DNA from: an uncultured Oscillospiraceae bacterium
GTDB lineage: Bacteria > Bacillota > Clostridia > Oscillospirales > Acutalibacteraceae
Length of the DNA: 44,980 bases
Direction of reading: 5' to 3'
Assembly: GCA_900546785.1 (NCBI GenBank)
Contig: URED01000016.1
Coordinates: forward strand, 1-44,980
A model generated the notes under the pieces. The model was not told the origin of the DNA, searched no databases, and was given only the letters and a program-made list of their open reading frames with translations. Shown one piece after another: positions 1 through 8,302 of the stretch. Position 1 is the first letter of the stretch. Each line of letters opens with the position of its first letter. A program made the translations under genes and the position numbers.

Positions 1-84
1 TCATCTCTTTTTTATTTTTTCTTTTTTCAGTCTCACATCATTGACAAATGTACAAGATAATTTTAATTTTGTAACTCTTTGTAA

Positions 85-114
85 TTGACCGCATGGATTA
101 CAGTGTGGTATAAT
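85..114 (+). promoter_or_regulatory. sigma-A promoter of the SCP2/aminotransferase operon
   Basis: A TTGACC -35 box (85-90) and a perfect TATAAT -10 box (109-114) are separated by 18 bases. Transcription should begin near 121, giving a leader of about 28 bases that carries the AAAGGAGG ribosome binding site at 134-141. Bases 1-84 are T-rich and show no gene. Confidence 0.8.
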
Positions 115-148
115 CATTTTGGTATATTTGTTTAAAGGAGGAATTGTT

Positions 149-913
149 TTGACTGAAGCAAAAGCAATGGCATATGTGAATATGTACGGCGTTTTGGCAA
201 CACTTGAAAATCTTTGTGAAATAGACGATGAAGCTAAGGCTGTTCTTGCCGGGCTTAAATCGCCGGTTTCTCTTTGTTTTGATGTTGCAAACGGCCCGTG
301 CGGCACGTTCCATTTTACAAAAAGCGGCTGTAAATTCAGGGAGGGTTCCGCAGGCTGCACCTGCAAGATGAATTTTGCCTCTCCCGAAAAATTTAATGCG
401 CTTATAAGTGATTCCAAGCCCGGCGTTCCGGTAAAGGGCGTAGTTCAGGTGCTGTCTTTCCTGCTCGGCCCGTTCACCAAGCTTACAGACAGGCTTACAA
501 AGCTTCTTATGCCAAGTGACGAGGATATGAAGGATAAGGCGTTCTTTGAAGAATCCACAATCCTTACTTTTTATACCATAGCCGGCGCCATCTCCGCGCT
601 TGCAAATTCGGATTCTATCTCCATGTTCACGGCAAAAAGCACGGTAGACGGCGTTGTTTCCATGGGTATAAAGGATAAATGCTATGCGGCGATTCAGGTG
701 AAGAACCATCATTTCACCACGATCAAGGAAAAGCCCAAGAACCCCAGAGCCGTTATGGAGTTTGCGGATATCGAGCTTGCGCACGGCCTGTTTAACGGTA
801 CCGCTTCCACCATTGCGGAGCTCTGCGAGGGCAATATCTATATGGCGGGTATGATCTCCATGGTGGATAATCTGAACAGGATCTTAGACAGAGTTGCCGT
901 TTATCTCGGCTGA
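149..913 (+). CDS. SCP2-like sterol/lipid-carrier domain protein A
   Basis: The protein has 254 residues. The chosen start is TTG at 149, because AAAGGAGG at 134-141 is 7 bases upstream; a longer frame back to 119 would put the ribosome binding site inside the gene. The last 60 residues (VMEFADIELAHGLFNG, then a G-rich turn and a final amphipathic helix) look like the C-terminal half of an SCP2 domain, a hydrophobic-pocket fold that carries sterols, acyl chains or other lipids. The N-terminal half resembles a second, degenerate copy with a cysteine-rich stretch around residues 59-79 in place of the usual strand. There is no signal peptide, so it is probably cytoplasmic. It is the first gene of an operon with an aminotransferase and a split transketolase, and a diverged relative closes the operon. 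Its ligand is unknown; the fold is judged by eye and should be tested by profile search. Confidence 0.6.
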   Translation: MTEAKAMAYVNMYGVLATLENLCEIDDEAKAVLAGLKSPVSLCFDVANGPCGTFHFTKSGCKFREGSAGCTCKMNFASPEKFNALISDSKPGVPVKGVVQVLSFLLGPFTKLTDRLTKLLMPSDEDMKDKAFFEESTILTFYTIAGAISALANSDSISMFTAKSTVDGVVSMGIKDKCYAAIQVKNHHFTTIKEKPKNPRAVMEFADIELAHGLFNGTASTIAELCEGNIYMAGMISMVDNLNRILDRVAVYLG

Positions 914-933
914 TAAGGAGGATATTTGTAGTT

Positions 934-2208
934 ATGAGTAAATTTCCCGAATATAAACACGAAAAGAGCCAGGAGTGGTTTAAAAGAGCGCTTGCGGCGA
1001 TCCCCTCCGGCGTATACGGTCACCTCGGCCCCAGTGAAGGTCTGTTCCTGCCCATCACAAAGTGGCCTCTTATGAGCGACCATGCAAAAGGCACCTATTT
1101 CTGGGATGTGGACGGCAATAAATATCTTGATTTTATGTGTGCTTACGGCCCCAACGTACTCGGTTATTGCGATGATGACGTAGACGCTGCCGCCATAGAG
1201 CAGTTAAGGCGCGGCAACTGCACAACTTCGCCGTCCTATAAGATGGTTGAGTGCGCGGAGCTTCTTAAAGACACTGTTGCCTGCGCGGATTGGGCTTTCT
1301 TTATGAAAAACGGCTCCGACGCCACAACCTTCTCCGTTATGTGCGCAAGGGCGCATACGGGCAAGAAAAAAATGTTTTTCCTTCAGGGCTATTACCACGG
1401 CGATTTCCAGTGGGCGCAGAAAGTGGATTACCCCGGTATCCTGCCGGAGGAGGTTGCAAATAACGTCGTTATCCCCTGGTTTGATCTTGACGCGCTCCAG
1501 CAGGCTTATGACGAATGCGGCGGCGATGTTGCCGGCCTGATCGCACAACCCTATGACCACGGTAATTTTAAGGATAATGAGTGCGCCACCAAGGATTATT
1601 GGCAGGCGGTGCGCAAGTTCTGCGATGAGCATGGTATGGTGCTTATTTTTGACGATGTGCGCACAGGCTTTAGGCTCGATCTTGCCGGCTCAGACCATTA
1701 TTACGGCATAAAAGCAGACCTGATCTGCTTCTGTAAAGCGCTTGCAAACGGATATAACATGTCGGCAGTATGCGGCGGCGAGCATATGAAATCAACGGCT
1801 TCATCGGTAACGTATACAGGTTCTTACTGGATGAGCGCGGAGCCGTTTGCAGCCTGCCTTGTGTGCATAGATAAGATGAAAAAGCTGGATATTCCCACAA
1901 TGTTCAGAAAGCTCGGCACGGAGCTTACGCAGGGCTTTACAAAGGCGGCGGAAGAGCACGGCTTTAATCTTGTGGTTTCCGGCGAGCCTGCATTGTTCTA
2001 TCTCAGGATCGCGAATGACGACAGCCTGATGCTCCATCAGGAATGGATCGCCGAATGCGTTTCGAGGGGACTGTTCCTTGCTTCTCACCATAATCATTTC
2101 ATCAACGCGGCGGTTACGCAGGATGATATCAAGCTTGCGGTTGACATTGCCGAGGATGCTTTCGGCGTAGTTGCCAAAAGGCATCCGGAGATCGAAGGGC
2201 TGAAATAA
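934..2208 (+). CDS. class III PLP-dependent aminotransferase (glutamate-1-semialdehyde aminotransferase-like)
   Basis: This 424-residue protein has the class III (fold type I) aminotransferase layout. NGSDATTFS (126-134) is the phosphate-binding turn, YYHG (153-156) stacks on the cofactor, IFDDVRTGFR (238-247) supplies the Asp240 that pairs with the pyridine nitrogen, and CKALANG (267-273) holds the likely Schiff-base Lys268. The family contains glutamate-1-semialdehyde aminomutase, omega-amino acid transaminases and sugar or polyol aminotransferases. No hemA or other haem genes are nearby, so a haem role is not supported. AAGGAGG at 915-921 precedes the ATG. It sits 20 bases after SCP2-like protein A and 39 bases before the transketolase halves, with no terminator between. 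The operon suggests amination of a ketose, aldose or ketone that the transketolase makes or uses, but the substrate cannot be read from sequence. Confidence 0.85.
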   Translation: MSKFPEYKHEKSQEWFKRALAAIPSGVYGHLGPSEGLFLPITKWPLMSDHAKGTYFWDVDGNKYLDFMCAYGPNVLGYCDDDVDAAAIEQLRRGNCTTSPSYKMVECAELLKDTVACADWAFFMKNGSDATTFSVMCARAHTGKKKMFFLQGYYHGDFQWAQKVDYPGILPEEVANNVVIPWFDLDALQQAYDECGGDVAGLIAQPYDHGNFKDNECATKDYWQAVRKFCDEHGMVLIFDDVRTGFRLDLAGSDHYYGIKADLICFCKALANGYNMSAVCGGEHMKSTASSVTYTGSYWMSAEPFAACLVCIDKMKKLDIPTMFRKLGTELTQGFTKAAEEHGFNLVVSGEPALFYLRIANDDSLMLHQEWIAECVSRGLFLASHHNHFINAAVTQDDIKLAVDIAEDAFGVVAKRHPEIEGLK

Positions 2209-2247
2209 TCGTTTCTATAAAGATTATTTATTTAAGGAGGAAAATTT

Positions 2248-3141
2248 ATGCCAGCAAATTATAAGCCATTTGATAAGGAAGAATGGCTCCGCCTGGAAAA
2301 GAAGGCGGATCAGTTAAGGCGCCTCACCGTGCAAACAACGGTTTGGGGCGGTTCCGGGCACATAGGCGGCGCCATGAGCGCAATGGACGCTATGACGATC
2401 CTTTACCACCGCTTTATGAAGCTTGACGTCAATAACCCCGAGATGGAGGACAGAGACCGTTTCGTTCTCTCAAAAGGGCATGCCGCAGTTGGGTACGGCC
2501 CCGTTATCTGCGATTACGGGTTTATGGACGTTGAGGGGCTTCATAACTTTAACCTTACGGGTTCGCTTTTCGGTATGCACCTGGACTGCAATAAGATCAA
2601 GGGCGTGGACTGCTCCAGCGGTTCGCTCGGTCACGGGCTTTCGCTTGCCTGCGGTTTTGCGCTTGCCGGCAGGGTAAAGGGCATCGATTATATGAATTAC
2701 GTTATCACCGGCGACGGCGAATTAAATGAAGGCTCCAACTGGGAGGCTGCCATGACCGCCGCGCAGTTCAAGCTTTCAAACGTTGTTGTGCTTGTTGATA
2801 ACAATAAGTGCATGATAGACGGCAGAGTTGACGACGAGATGAAGGTCGAGCCGCTCGATAAGAAATTTGACGCTTTCGGCTTTATCGTTGAGCGCATAGA
2901 CGGCCAGAATATGAAAGAGCTTAACGGCGCAATCGAAAACGCCGTCAACAACCATAAAAACGGCGGCGATAAACCGTATTGCATCATTATGGATACAGTT
3001 AAAGGCGCCGGCATAGATTTTATGGAGGACGATTATCATTGGCATTACGGTGCGCTTGACGATGAAAAGACCAAAAAATGCTATGACAGTCTTGATAAAT
3101 ATTACGCGGCGCGTGTTGCCCGCGCTGAAAAGGAGGCGTAA
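2248..3141 (+). CDS. transketolase, N-terminal (ThDP-binding) subunit
   Basis: The 297-residue product covers only the first, thiamine-diphosphate-binding half of transketolase. GHIGGAMSAMD (37-47) matches the family HxGG region, SKGHAA (75-80) and GSLGHG (125-130) are conserved cofactor loops, and the ThDP motif runs from GDGELNEG (155-162) to the NN at 185-186. The enzyme transfers two-carbon ketol units and needs the partner encoded three bases downstream. Such split transketolases are common in Clostridia and archaea and can serve the pentose phosphate route or dedicated sugar pathways. The gene has a canonical TTAAGGAGG site at 2232-2240. Its place between an aminotransferase and an SCP2-like gene argues for a dedicated function, although it could also be the cell's general transketolase. 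Confidence 0.92.
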   Translation: MPANYKPFDKEEWLRLEKKADQLRRLTVQTTVWGGSGHIGGAMSAMDAMTILYHRFMKLDVNNPEMEDRDRFVLSKGHAAVGYGPVICDYGFMDVEGLHNFNLTGSLFGMHLDCNKIKGVDCSSGSLGHGLSLACGFALAGRVKGIDYMNYVITGDGELNEGSNWEAAMTAAQFKLSNVVVLVDNNKCMIDGRVDDEMKVEPLDKKFDAFGFIVERIDGQNMKELNGAIENAVNNHKNGGDKPYCIIMDTVKGAGIDFMEDDYHWHYGALDDEKTKKCYDSLDKYYAARVARAEKEA

Positions 3142-3144
3142 GCT

Positions 3145-4158
3145 ATGGCAAGCGGAATGACTTATACAATGACTGAAACCACGCAGCTTTCCACAGCTGA
3201 ATATTACGGCCGCGCACTGTGCGAGCTCGGCGCTGAGCATGAGGACGTCGTCGCGCTTACGGCGGACCTTGCCAAGTCAACCAAGATCGGTATGTTCGGT
3301 GAAAAATTCCCGGATAGATTTTTCAATGTAGGTATAGCAGAGCAAAATATGTTCGGCGTTGCGGCAGGCATGGCCAAAAACGGACTGATCCCGTTCGCTT
3401 CAACCTTTGCTATCTTTACCGCGGCGCGTTCGCTGGATCAGATACATACGGATATCTGCTATCAGAATGTTCCCGTTAAGATCATAGCTACCCATGCCGG
3501 AACATCTTTCGGTCAGGCGGGTTCTACCCATCACGCCCTTATTGATATGGCGTGCATGAGGAGCCTTCCGCATATGACGGTCATCTGCCCGTGTGACGGT
3601 GTGGAAACATATCATGCCGTTAAAAAGGCGTATGCATATCCCGGCCCCGTTTATATCAGGATCAACCGCGGCTTCGACCAGATCATCTATAAAAATATAG
3701 AGGACTGCGATTTTGAAGTCGGCAAGGCAAAGGTCATGAACGAGGGTACGGATATTACGGTCATCGCCTGCGGTTCCTGCGTTTACCAGGCGCTTCAGGC
3801 TGCGCAGATGGCGGATGCGGACGCGGGCATCAAGGTTCGCGTGCTCAATATGCACACAATCAAGCCCATTGATGAAGAGGCTGTTCTCTCCGCCGTTATG
3901 GATACAAGAAGAATTATTACCGTTGAGGATCATACCGTTATGGGCGGTCTCGGCTCCGCCGTTGCGGATGTTGTTGCAAAGAGCGGCAAGGCTTGTGCGT
4001 TCAAAACGCTCGGCCATCAGGACGCTTTCTCAACCATCGGCCTGCAGGAAGATCTTATGTCCATCGCCAAGATAGACGCAAACGGCATCGCAGAAGCTAT
4101 TGCCGAAGTAATGCATCAGGATTTTGAAGCGGACGACGCTTGGGACGATGAGTTCTAA
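3145..4158 (+). CDS. transketolase, C-terminal (pyrimidine-binding) subunit
   Basis: The 337-residue protein matches the second half of transketolase: a pyrimidine-binding domain (about 15-185) and the C-terminal transketolase domain (about 195-315). GIAEQN (63-68) carries Glu66, the residue that activates ThDP by contacting the aminopyrimidine ring. ASTFAIFTAARSLDQI and the following HAGTSFGQAGSTHH segment are typical substrate and cofactor loops. The start lies three bases after the stop of the N-terminal subunit, and its ribosome binding site (AAAGGAGG, about 3129-3136) lies inside that gene, so the subunits are probably translationally coupled. Compared with homologues the first ten residues look like an extension. 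Together the two genes make a complete heteromeric transketolase. Confidence 0.92.
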   Translation: MASGMTYTMTETTQLSTAEYYGRALCELGAEHEDVVALTADLAKSTKIGMFGEKFPDRFFNVGIAEQNMFGVAAGMAKNGLIPFASTFAIFTAARSLDQIHTDICYQNVPVKIIATHAGTSFGQAGSTHHALIDMACMRSLPHMTVICPCDGVETYHAVKKAYAYPGPVYIRINRGFDQIIYKNIEDCDFEVGKAKVMNEGTDITVIACGSCVYQALQAAQMADADAGIKVRVLNMHTIKPIDEEAVLSAVMDTRRIITVEDHTVMGGLGSAVADVVAKSGKACAFKTLGHQDAFSTIGLQEDLMSIAKIDANGIAEAIAEVMHQDFEADDAWDDEF

Positions 4159-4203
4159 ACCCGCACCCGCAGATGATCTTATATTGAAAGGAATGTGTTA
4201 TTT

Positions 4204-4998
4204 ATGGCAAGCGATGTAACCCGTTATACAAATAAAGTGTTTATGGCGGCAGCGCTGCCGCTTATGAAAACGATAGCCACAGATGTGCCTGAGCTTGCAA
4301 AGAAGTTTGAGGGCGTGGACGCTGTTTATCAGGTCTCCGCCATGGCAAACGCGCAGGATAAGGAAGCTGTTCATTTCATTGTGGAAAACGGCGAATGGTC
4401 CTGCAAGCTCGGCGAGTATTTCGGGCAGAAAAAAATAGACGCGGAGCTTCAGTTCTCCTCCATGGAAAAAATGAACGCGTTTATGAAGGGCGATATGTCC
4501 AAACTGCCCAAAATGAAGATCAAATCGTTTTCTAAATTCTTAAAGTTTATGGCGGTCCTCCTTAAAATGAGCAGCCTGCTCGGCATAAGCGAACCGCCGG
4601 AGGACGATACTCTTGCCCTTTTGCTGTGCAAGCTGTATTTCTACCTGCTTTCAAGCGGTATCAGCCAGCTCAATAAAATGGGGCATCCGGAGATACATGA
4701 GTGGACCTCAAAAAGCCCGGACCGCGTATATCAGTGGGCGATCGAGGGCCATCCGGAATGTACGGCTTATCTGCGCATCAAAGCGGGCAAATCCCGCGCC
4801 GGCAGAGGAGAGTATAAACGCTCCAAGCCGTTCTTCTGTATGAAGTTTGACACCCCGCAGCACGCGCTTATGATCCTGCTCGGCACCGGTGATATGCTTC
4901 AGATGGTAAAAGATAAGCAGCTCATTATGGAGGGCGCGCCGGAATTCGGCGCCATGATCGGCAACTATATGATGGTTGTCGGCGCTCTTGCTAAATGA
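4204..4998 (+). CDS. SCP2-like sterol/lipid-carrier domain protein B
   Basis: The protein has 264 residues and starts at ATG 4204, about 10 bases after AAAGGAA. An upstream in-frame GTG at 4195 sits almost on the ribosome binding site and is less likely. The C-terminal segment (FFCMKFDTPQHALMILLGTG, then a G-rich loop and a final helix) parallels the SCP2-like end of the first gene in this operon, and the N-terminal half (VHFIVENGEWSCKLGEYFG) also resembles an SCP2 strand-turn-strand. The two proteins have similar length and architecture but little direct identity. The middle (about 100-150) is Met/Leu-rich and amphipathic, suited to a lipid pocket. No signal peptide is seen. Forty-five bases separate it from the transketolase with no hairpin, and a terminator follows it, so it is the last gene of the operon. 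Function unknown; lipid binding is inferred. Confidence 0.55.
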   Translation: MASDVTRYTNKVFMAAALPLMKTIATDVPELAKKFEGVDAVYQVSAMANAQDKEAVHFIVENGEWSCKLGEYFGQKKIDAELQFSSMEKMNAFMKGDMSKLPKMKIKSFSKFLKFMAVLLKMSSLLGISEPPEDDTLALLLCKLYFYLLSSGISQLNKMGHPEIHEWTSKSPDRVYQWAIEGHPECTAYLRIKAGKSRAGRGEYKRSKPFFCMKFDTPQHALMILLGTGDMLQMVKDKQLIMEGAPEFGAMIGNYMMVVGALAK

Positions 4999-5020
4999 TC
5001 TGCAAATACGGTTAAATTCA

Positions 5021-5059
5021 GGGGCTGCGGTTTCGCAGCCCCGTTCATTTTGCTTTTTA
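5021..5059 (+). terminator. Rho-independent terminator of the SCP2/aminotransferase operon
   Basis: GGGGCTGCG (5021-5029) pairs perfectly with CGCAGCCCC (5034-5042) around a four-base loop. A T-rich tract follows. It lies 22 bases after the last gene and also faces the 3' end of the convergent acetyltransferase gene. Confidence 0.88.
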
Positions 5060-5096
5060 TTCTATAATTTGAGATAGAAATGTTCGCAATTTTAAG

Positions 5097-5606
5097 TCAG
5101 ATCCCGAATGCATTGGCGTATTTCAGTTCGCCGTTTAAGGGCGCGGCGTCGTCTGTAAGTTTGATCGCCATAAAATTCTCTGCCGGGATCCCGGCAGGCG
5201 TGGCGGCGCCGTATCTCTCTGCGGGTACAAACCCGAATCGCGGATAGTATTTTTCACTGCCCAAAACAAAAATGTATTCCCACCCGAGTTCTCTTGCCCT
5301 TTTTACGGATTCGTTTATCAGCGCCGTGCCGACGCCCTGCCGCTGATATTCGGGCGCAACGGAAAGCGGAGCAAGAACCGGTACGTCCTTTTTGCCGATT
5401 TTTGCTTTTGAATACAGAATATGCCCTGCGATATCGCCGTTTATTTCTGCAAGCAGGGTAAGCTCCGGCACAAAAGCCTCGCTTTTTCTGATTGCCTGCG
5501 CCAGATCCTGCTCATTGCCGTCTCTGTGTTCAGCGGTTTCAAATGCTTTTTTGATCAGTTGATAGATCTTTTCGTAATCCGCTTTGCTTTCCTTGCGTAT
5601 TATCAT
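5097..5606 (-). CDS. GNAT-family N-acetyltransferase (YhbS-like)
   Basis: The 169-residue protein is a single GNAT domain. The acetyl-CoA pyrophosphate loop is visible as APEYQRQGVGTALI (84-97), matching the family Q/RxxGxG/A motif A, followed by a helix and the beta-bulge region IFVLGSEKYYPRFGFVPA, which is characteristic of the YhbS subgroup (GxxxYYxRFGF). It should acetylate a small molecule or protein amine, but the substrate cannot be predicted. CCTCC on the plus strand at 5615-5619 gives a GGAGG site 8 bases upstream of the ATG. It stands alone, convergent with the preceding operon and divergent from pyk. Confidence 0.88.
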   Translation of the reverse strand: MIIRKESKADYEKIYQLIKKAFETAEHRDGNEQDLAQAIRKSEAFVPELTLLAEINGDIAGHILYSKAKIGKKDVPVLAPLSVAPEYQRQGVGTALINESVKRARELGWEYIFVLGSEKYYPRFGFVPAERYGAATPAGIPAENFMAIKLTDDAAPLNGELKYANAFGI

Positions 5607-5640
5607 TTTATTAACCTCCGAAATTTTGAGTGTGTACTTT

Positions 5641-5669
5641 ATTTTACCACAGTTTTGGAAAAAGGAAAG
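5641..5669 (-). promoter_or_regulatory. possible promoter of the acetyltransferase gene
   Basis: On the minus strand an extended -10 element reads TGGTAAAAT (TAAAAT at 5641-5646). The -35 region 17 bases upstream (CTTTCC) is poor. The assignment rests mainly on the extended -10 box and on its position 35 bases before the start codon. Confidence 0.35.
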
Positions 5670-5727
5670 AATATAATATCGGCAGTAAGAAAATCGATGC
5701 TTTGCATAAATTTAATATTTATGGATA

Positions 5728-5755
5728 TTGATTTTCTTTGATTTGCTGATATAAT
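5728..5755 (+). promoter_or_regulatory. sigma-A promoter of pyk operon
   Basis: TTGATT (5728-5733) and TATAAT (5750-5755) are spaced by 16 bases, and the -10 box is extended (TGATATAAT). Transcription should start near 5762, leaving a leader of about 36 bases. A GAGGAT site precedes the ATG of pyk. Confidence 0.75.
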
Positions 5756-5797
5756 ATCATTGATAACAAACTATAGGCGATAAAGAGGATAATCATT

Positions 5798-7234
5798 ATG
5801 GGTAAATACAGAAGAAAAACAAAGATAATCTGCACGATAGGGCCTGCATCCTGCGATAAGGATGTTATTGAAAAGCTTGTGCTCGGCGGCATGGACGTTG
5901 CAAGGTTCAATTTTTCCCACGGCGATTACGATGCGTTTGAAAAATGGTTTTCAAACATTGCCGAAGTCAGGGAAAAACTGGGTATTCCCGTTGCAACCCT
6001 GCTTGATACAAAAGGCCCGGAGATCCGTATTGGCACTCTTGAAAACGAAAACGGCGTTGTGCTTAAAAGAGGGCAGACCTTTACGCTTACAACAGATGAG
6101 ATAAACGGCAATAACGAGCGCTGCTCCGTATCTTTCAAAGGCTTGCCCAAGGAAGTCAAAAAGGGCAGCAGGATCCTTATAGATGACGGACTTATCGCGC
6201 TTGAGGTGCAGGAGATCAAGAATAACGATATGATCTGCACCGTGGTGGACGGCGGTGTGGTTACAGATCATAAGGGCGTAAATGTGCCCAATGTTTCGCT
6301 CTCGCTGCCCTATCTTTCGGATAAGGATATGCAGGATCTCAATTTCGGCGCGCAGATGGGCTTTGATTTTATAGCCGCCTCGTTTTGCCGCACAGGCGCG
6401 GATATTGCTTATCTGCGCAATTTCTGCCATGCGCTCGGGTGGAACGATGTTCGTATCATCGCCAAGATCGAAAACGGCGAAGGTGTTGAAAATATAGATG
6501 ATATTATCCGTGAGGCAGACGGTATCATGGTCGCCCGCGGCGATATGGGCGTTGAAATCCCGTTTGAAAAGATCCCCTCGCTCCAGAAAATGATCATCGA
6601 AAAGGTGTTTGCTGCCGGTAAGATCGTTGTTACCGCTACGCAGATGCTTGATTCCATGATAAAAAATCCGCGCCCCACCAGGGCGGAGATAACAGATGTT
6701 GCAAACGCGATCTATGACGGCACTTCCGCCCTTATGCTCTCAGGTGAAACGGCAATGGGCGCCCACCCTGTAGAAGCCGTCAAAACCATGGCGCTCATAG
6801 CTCAAACAACGGAGCAGGATATAAATTATATTGAAAGATTTGAAAAATTTGCGCAAAGGCATCTTTCCGGCGATATAACCTCGGCGATCTCGCATGCAAC
6901 CGTTACAACGGCGCACGATCTTAACGCCGCCGCCATAATCACGGTTACAAAAAGCGGCAACACGGCAAGGCAGATCTCTAAGTACAGACCGCACTGCCTG
7001 ATCATTTCCGCCACAACAAGCGAAAAGGTGCGCCGCCAAAACAATCTTTCCTGGGGCGTGCTCCCCGTTATGTGCGAGGAGAAGTCAAATACGGACGAAT
7101 TGTTTGAACATGCGGTAGAAGTCGCAAAAAAGACAGGCTATATCAAAAAAGGGGATATTGTTGTAATAACCGCCGGTATCCCGCTCGGCCAGAGCGGCAC
7201 CACCAATATGCTGAAGGTGGATGTTGTTGATTAA
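5798..7234 (+). CDS. pyk: pyruvate kinase
   Basis: Pyruvate kinase catalyses the last step of glycolysis, phosphoenolpyruvate plus ADP to pyruvate plus ATP. The 478-residue protein begins with the typical KIICTIGPAS (9-18) and MDVARFNFSHG (32-42). The active-site signature IIAKIENGEG (220-229) holds Lys223 and Glu225, and MVARGDMGVE and TATQMLDSM follow as expected, with a C-terminal allosteric domain after about residue 350. It ends where the E. coli enzyme ends and lacks the extra PEP-utiliser domain found in Bacillus pyruvate kinase. It is the first gene of a tight group with mltG, thyA and folA. Confidence 0.97.
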   Translation: MGKYRRKTKIICTIGPASCDKDVIEKLVLGGMDVARFNFSHGDYDAFEKWFSNIAEVREKLGIPVATLLDTKGPEIRIGTLENENGVVLKRGQTFTLTTDEINGNNERCSVSFKGLPKEVKKGSRILIDDGLIALEVQEIKNNDMICTVVDGGVVTDHKGVNVPNVSLSLPYLSDKDMQDLNFGAQMGFDFIAASFCRTGADIAYLRNFCHALGWNDVRIIAKIENGEGVENIDDIIREADGIMVARGDMGVEIPFEKIPSLQKMIIEKVFAAGKIVVTATQMLDSMIKNPRPTRAEITDVANAIYDGTSALMLSGETAMGAHPVEAVKTMALIAQTTEQDINYIERFEKFAQRHLSGDITSAISHATVTTAHDLNAAAIITVTKSGNTARQISKYRPHCLIISATTSEKVRRQNNLSWGVLPVMCEEKSNTDELFEHAVEVAKKTGYIKKGDIVVITAGIPLGQSGTTNMLKVDVVD

Positions 7235-7246
7235 AGAGGTTTATGA

Positions 7247-8281
7247 ATGAATAAAAAGATCGTTAAGCTGGTTATCGCGTGCGTTGTTGTGGTGGCGCTC
7301 ATAGCGGCAGGCGCCTTTATTTACACACGCATATCAAGGGATATAAACGGCACGGAGACCGGGGAAGTCAAGGAATATACCCTGATTATTGAACCGCAGG
7401 ATTTTCAGTATGAGATATCCAAAATGCTCAGTAATAACGATATCGTTGTGGATGATTCTATCTGGGCTATGTGGATGGACAGCCATTACCCGGATTTCAC
7501 TTATCTAAACGGTGAATATTATTTAAATTCGCATATGAGCTATGAGGAGCTTGCACAGAAGCTTCAGAATCCGGATATAAGCCATCAGATCGTATCCGTG
7601 GCAATACCGGAGGGTTATAATGTTTTTGACATTGCCGAAACGCTGGAGGAAAACGGCATCTGCACAAAAGAGGATTTTTATGCCGCCGTTTCCACAACGC
7701 AGGGCTATGATTATGAATGGTTGGCGGATTTTCCGCAGGACAGGGAGAATATCGGCTTTGTTTTGGAGGGCTTTTTGTTCCCCGCAACCTATGACCTTGC
7801 CATGAACAGCGACGCAGCCGTTGTGGTAGATACGATGCTTTCTGCGTTTGACGACCGCCTGAGCGACGATATGCTCGCTTACTGCGAACAGAATGATATG
7901 ACGCTTTATGATTTTATAACCCTTTGCTCCATCGTGCAGGAGGAGGCGCTTACGGACAGCAGCGCGCAGAATATTGCCTCCGTGCTCATCAACAGGCTTA
8001 ACAGCGGCACGCGCCTGCAGTGCGATGTGACGTATTATTATGCTAAAAATCTGCTGGATTACGGCTTTTCGCGCGATACGTATGATTCGTATTATACCTA
8101 CAGGTGCCCTGCGCTTCCGAGCGGCCCTATCGCAAATTCCGGCATGAATATCATAGAAGCCGTTATAGATCACCCGGATACCGATTATATGTTTTTCTTT
8201 TCCGATCTGAACGGCGATTTCCATTTTGCCGAGACCGGCGAGGAGTTTGAACGGCTTAAGGAGCAGTATCCGTGGCAGTAA
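7247..8281 (+). CDS. mltG: endolytic transglycosylase MltG (YceG-like)
   Basis: MltG cleaves nascent peptidoglycan strands next to the membrane and sets glycan length during elongation. The 344-residue protein has an N-terminal transmembrane helix (about 5-26), a LysM-like/N-terminal lobe and the catalytic YceG domain. Family landmarks are FVLEGFLFPATYDL (171-184), LCSIVQEEA (226-234) with the likely catalytic Glu233, NRL (249-251), LQCDVTYYYA, LPSGPIANSG, and a final FHFAETGEEF loop containing the conserved His-Phe. The first Glu of the more usual EKE/EEE triplet is Gln231. The gene starts 12 bases after pyk, with AAAGAGG upstream, so it is probably co-transcribed. Confidence 0.93.
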   Translation: MNKKIVKLVIACVVVVALIAAGAFIYTRISRDINGTETGEVKEYTLIIEPQDFQYEISKMLSNNDIVVDDSIWAMWMDSHYPDFTYLNGEYYLNSHMSYEELAQKLQNPDISHQIVSVAIPEGYNVFDIAETLEENGICTKEDFYAAVSTTQGYDYEWLADFPQDRENIGFVLEGFLFPATYDLAMNSDAAVVVDTMLSAFDDRLSDDMLAYCEQNDMTLYDFITLCSIVQEEALTDSSAQNIASVLINRLNSGTRLQCDVTYYYAKNLLDYGFSRDTYDSYYTYRCPALPSGPIANSGMNIIEAVIDHPDTDYMFFFSDLNGDFHFAETGEEFERLKEQYPWQ

Positions 8282-8302
8282 CGGAAAGTTGGAGGTTATC
8301 TG

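Noticed and set aside
934..4158. Haem synthesis role or AHBA-type antibiotic cluster for the aminotransferase/transketolase genes.
   Set aside because: No hemA/hemB, aminoDHQ synthase, aminoDAHP synthase or polyketide genes are present.
5607..5797. Possible small gene in the gap between the acetyltransferase and pyk.
   Set aside because: Only promoters are supported; short frames lack ribosome binding sites and recognisable sequence.
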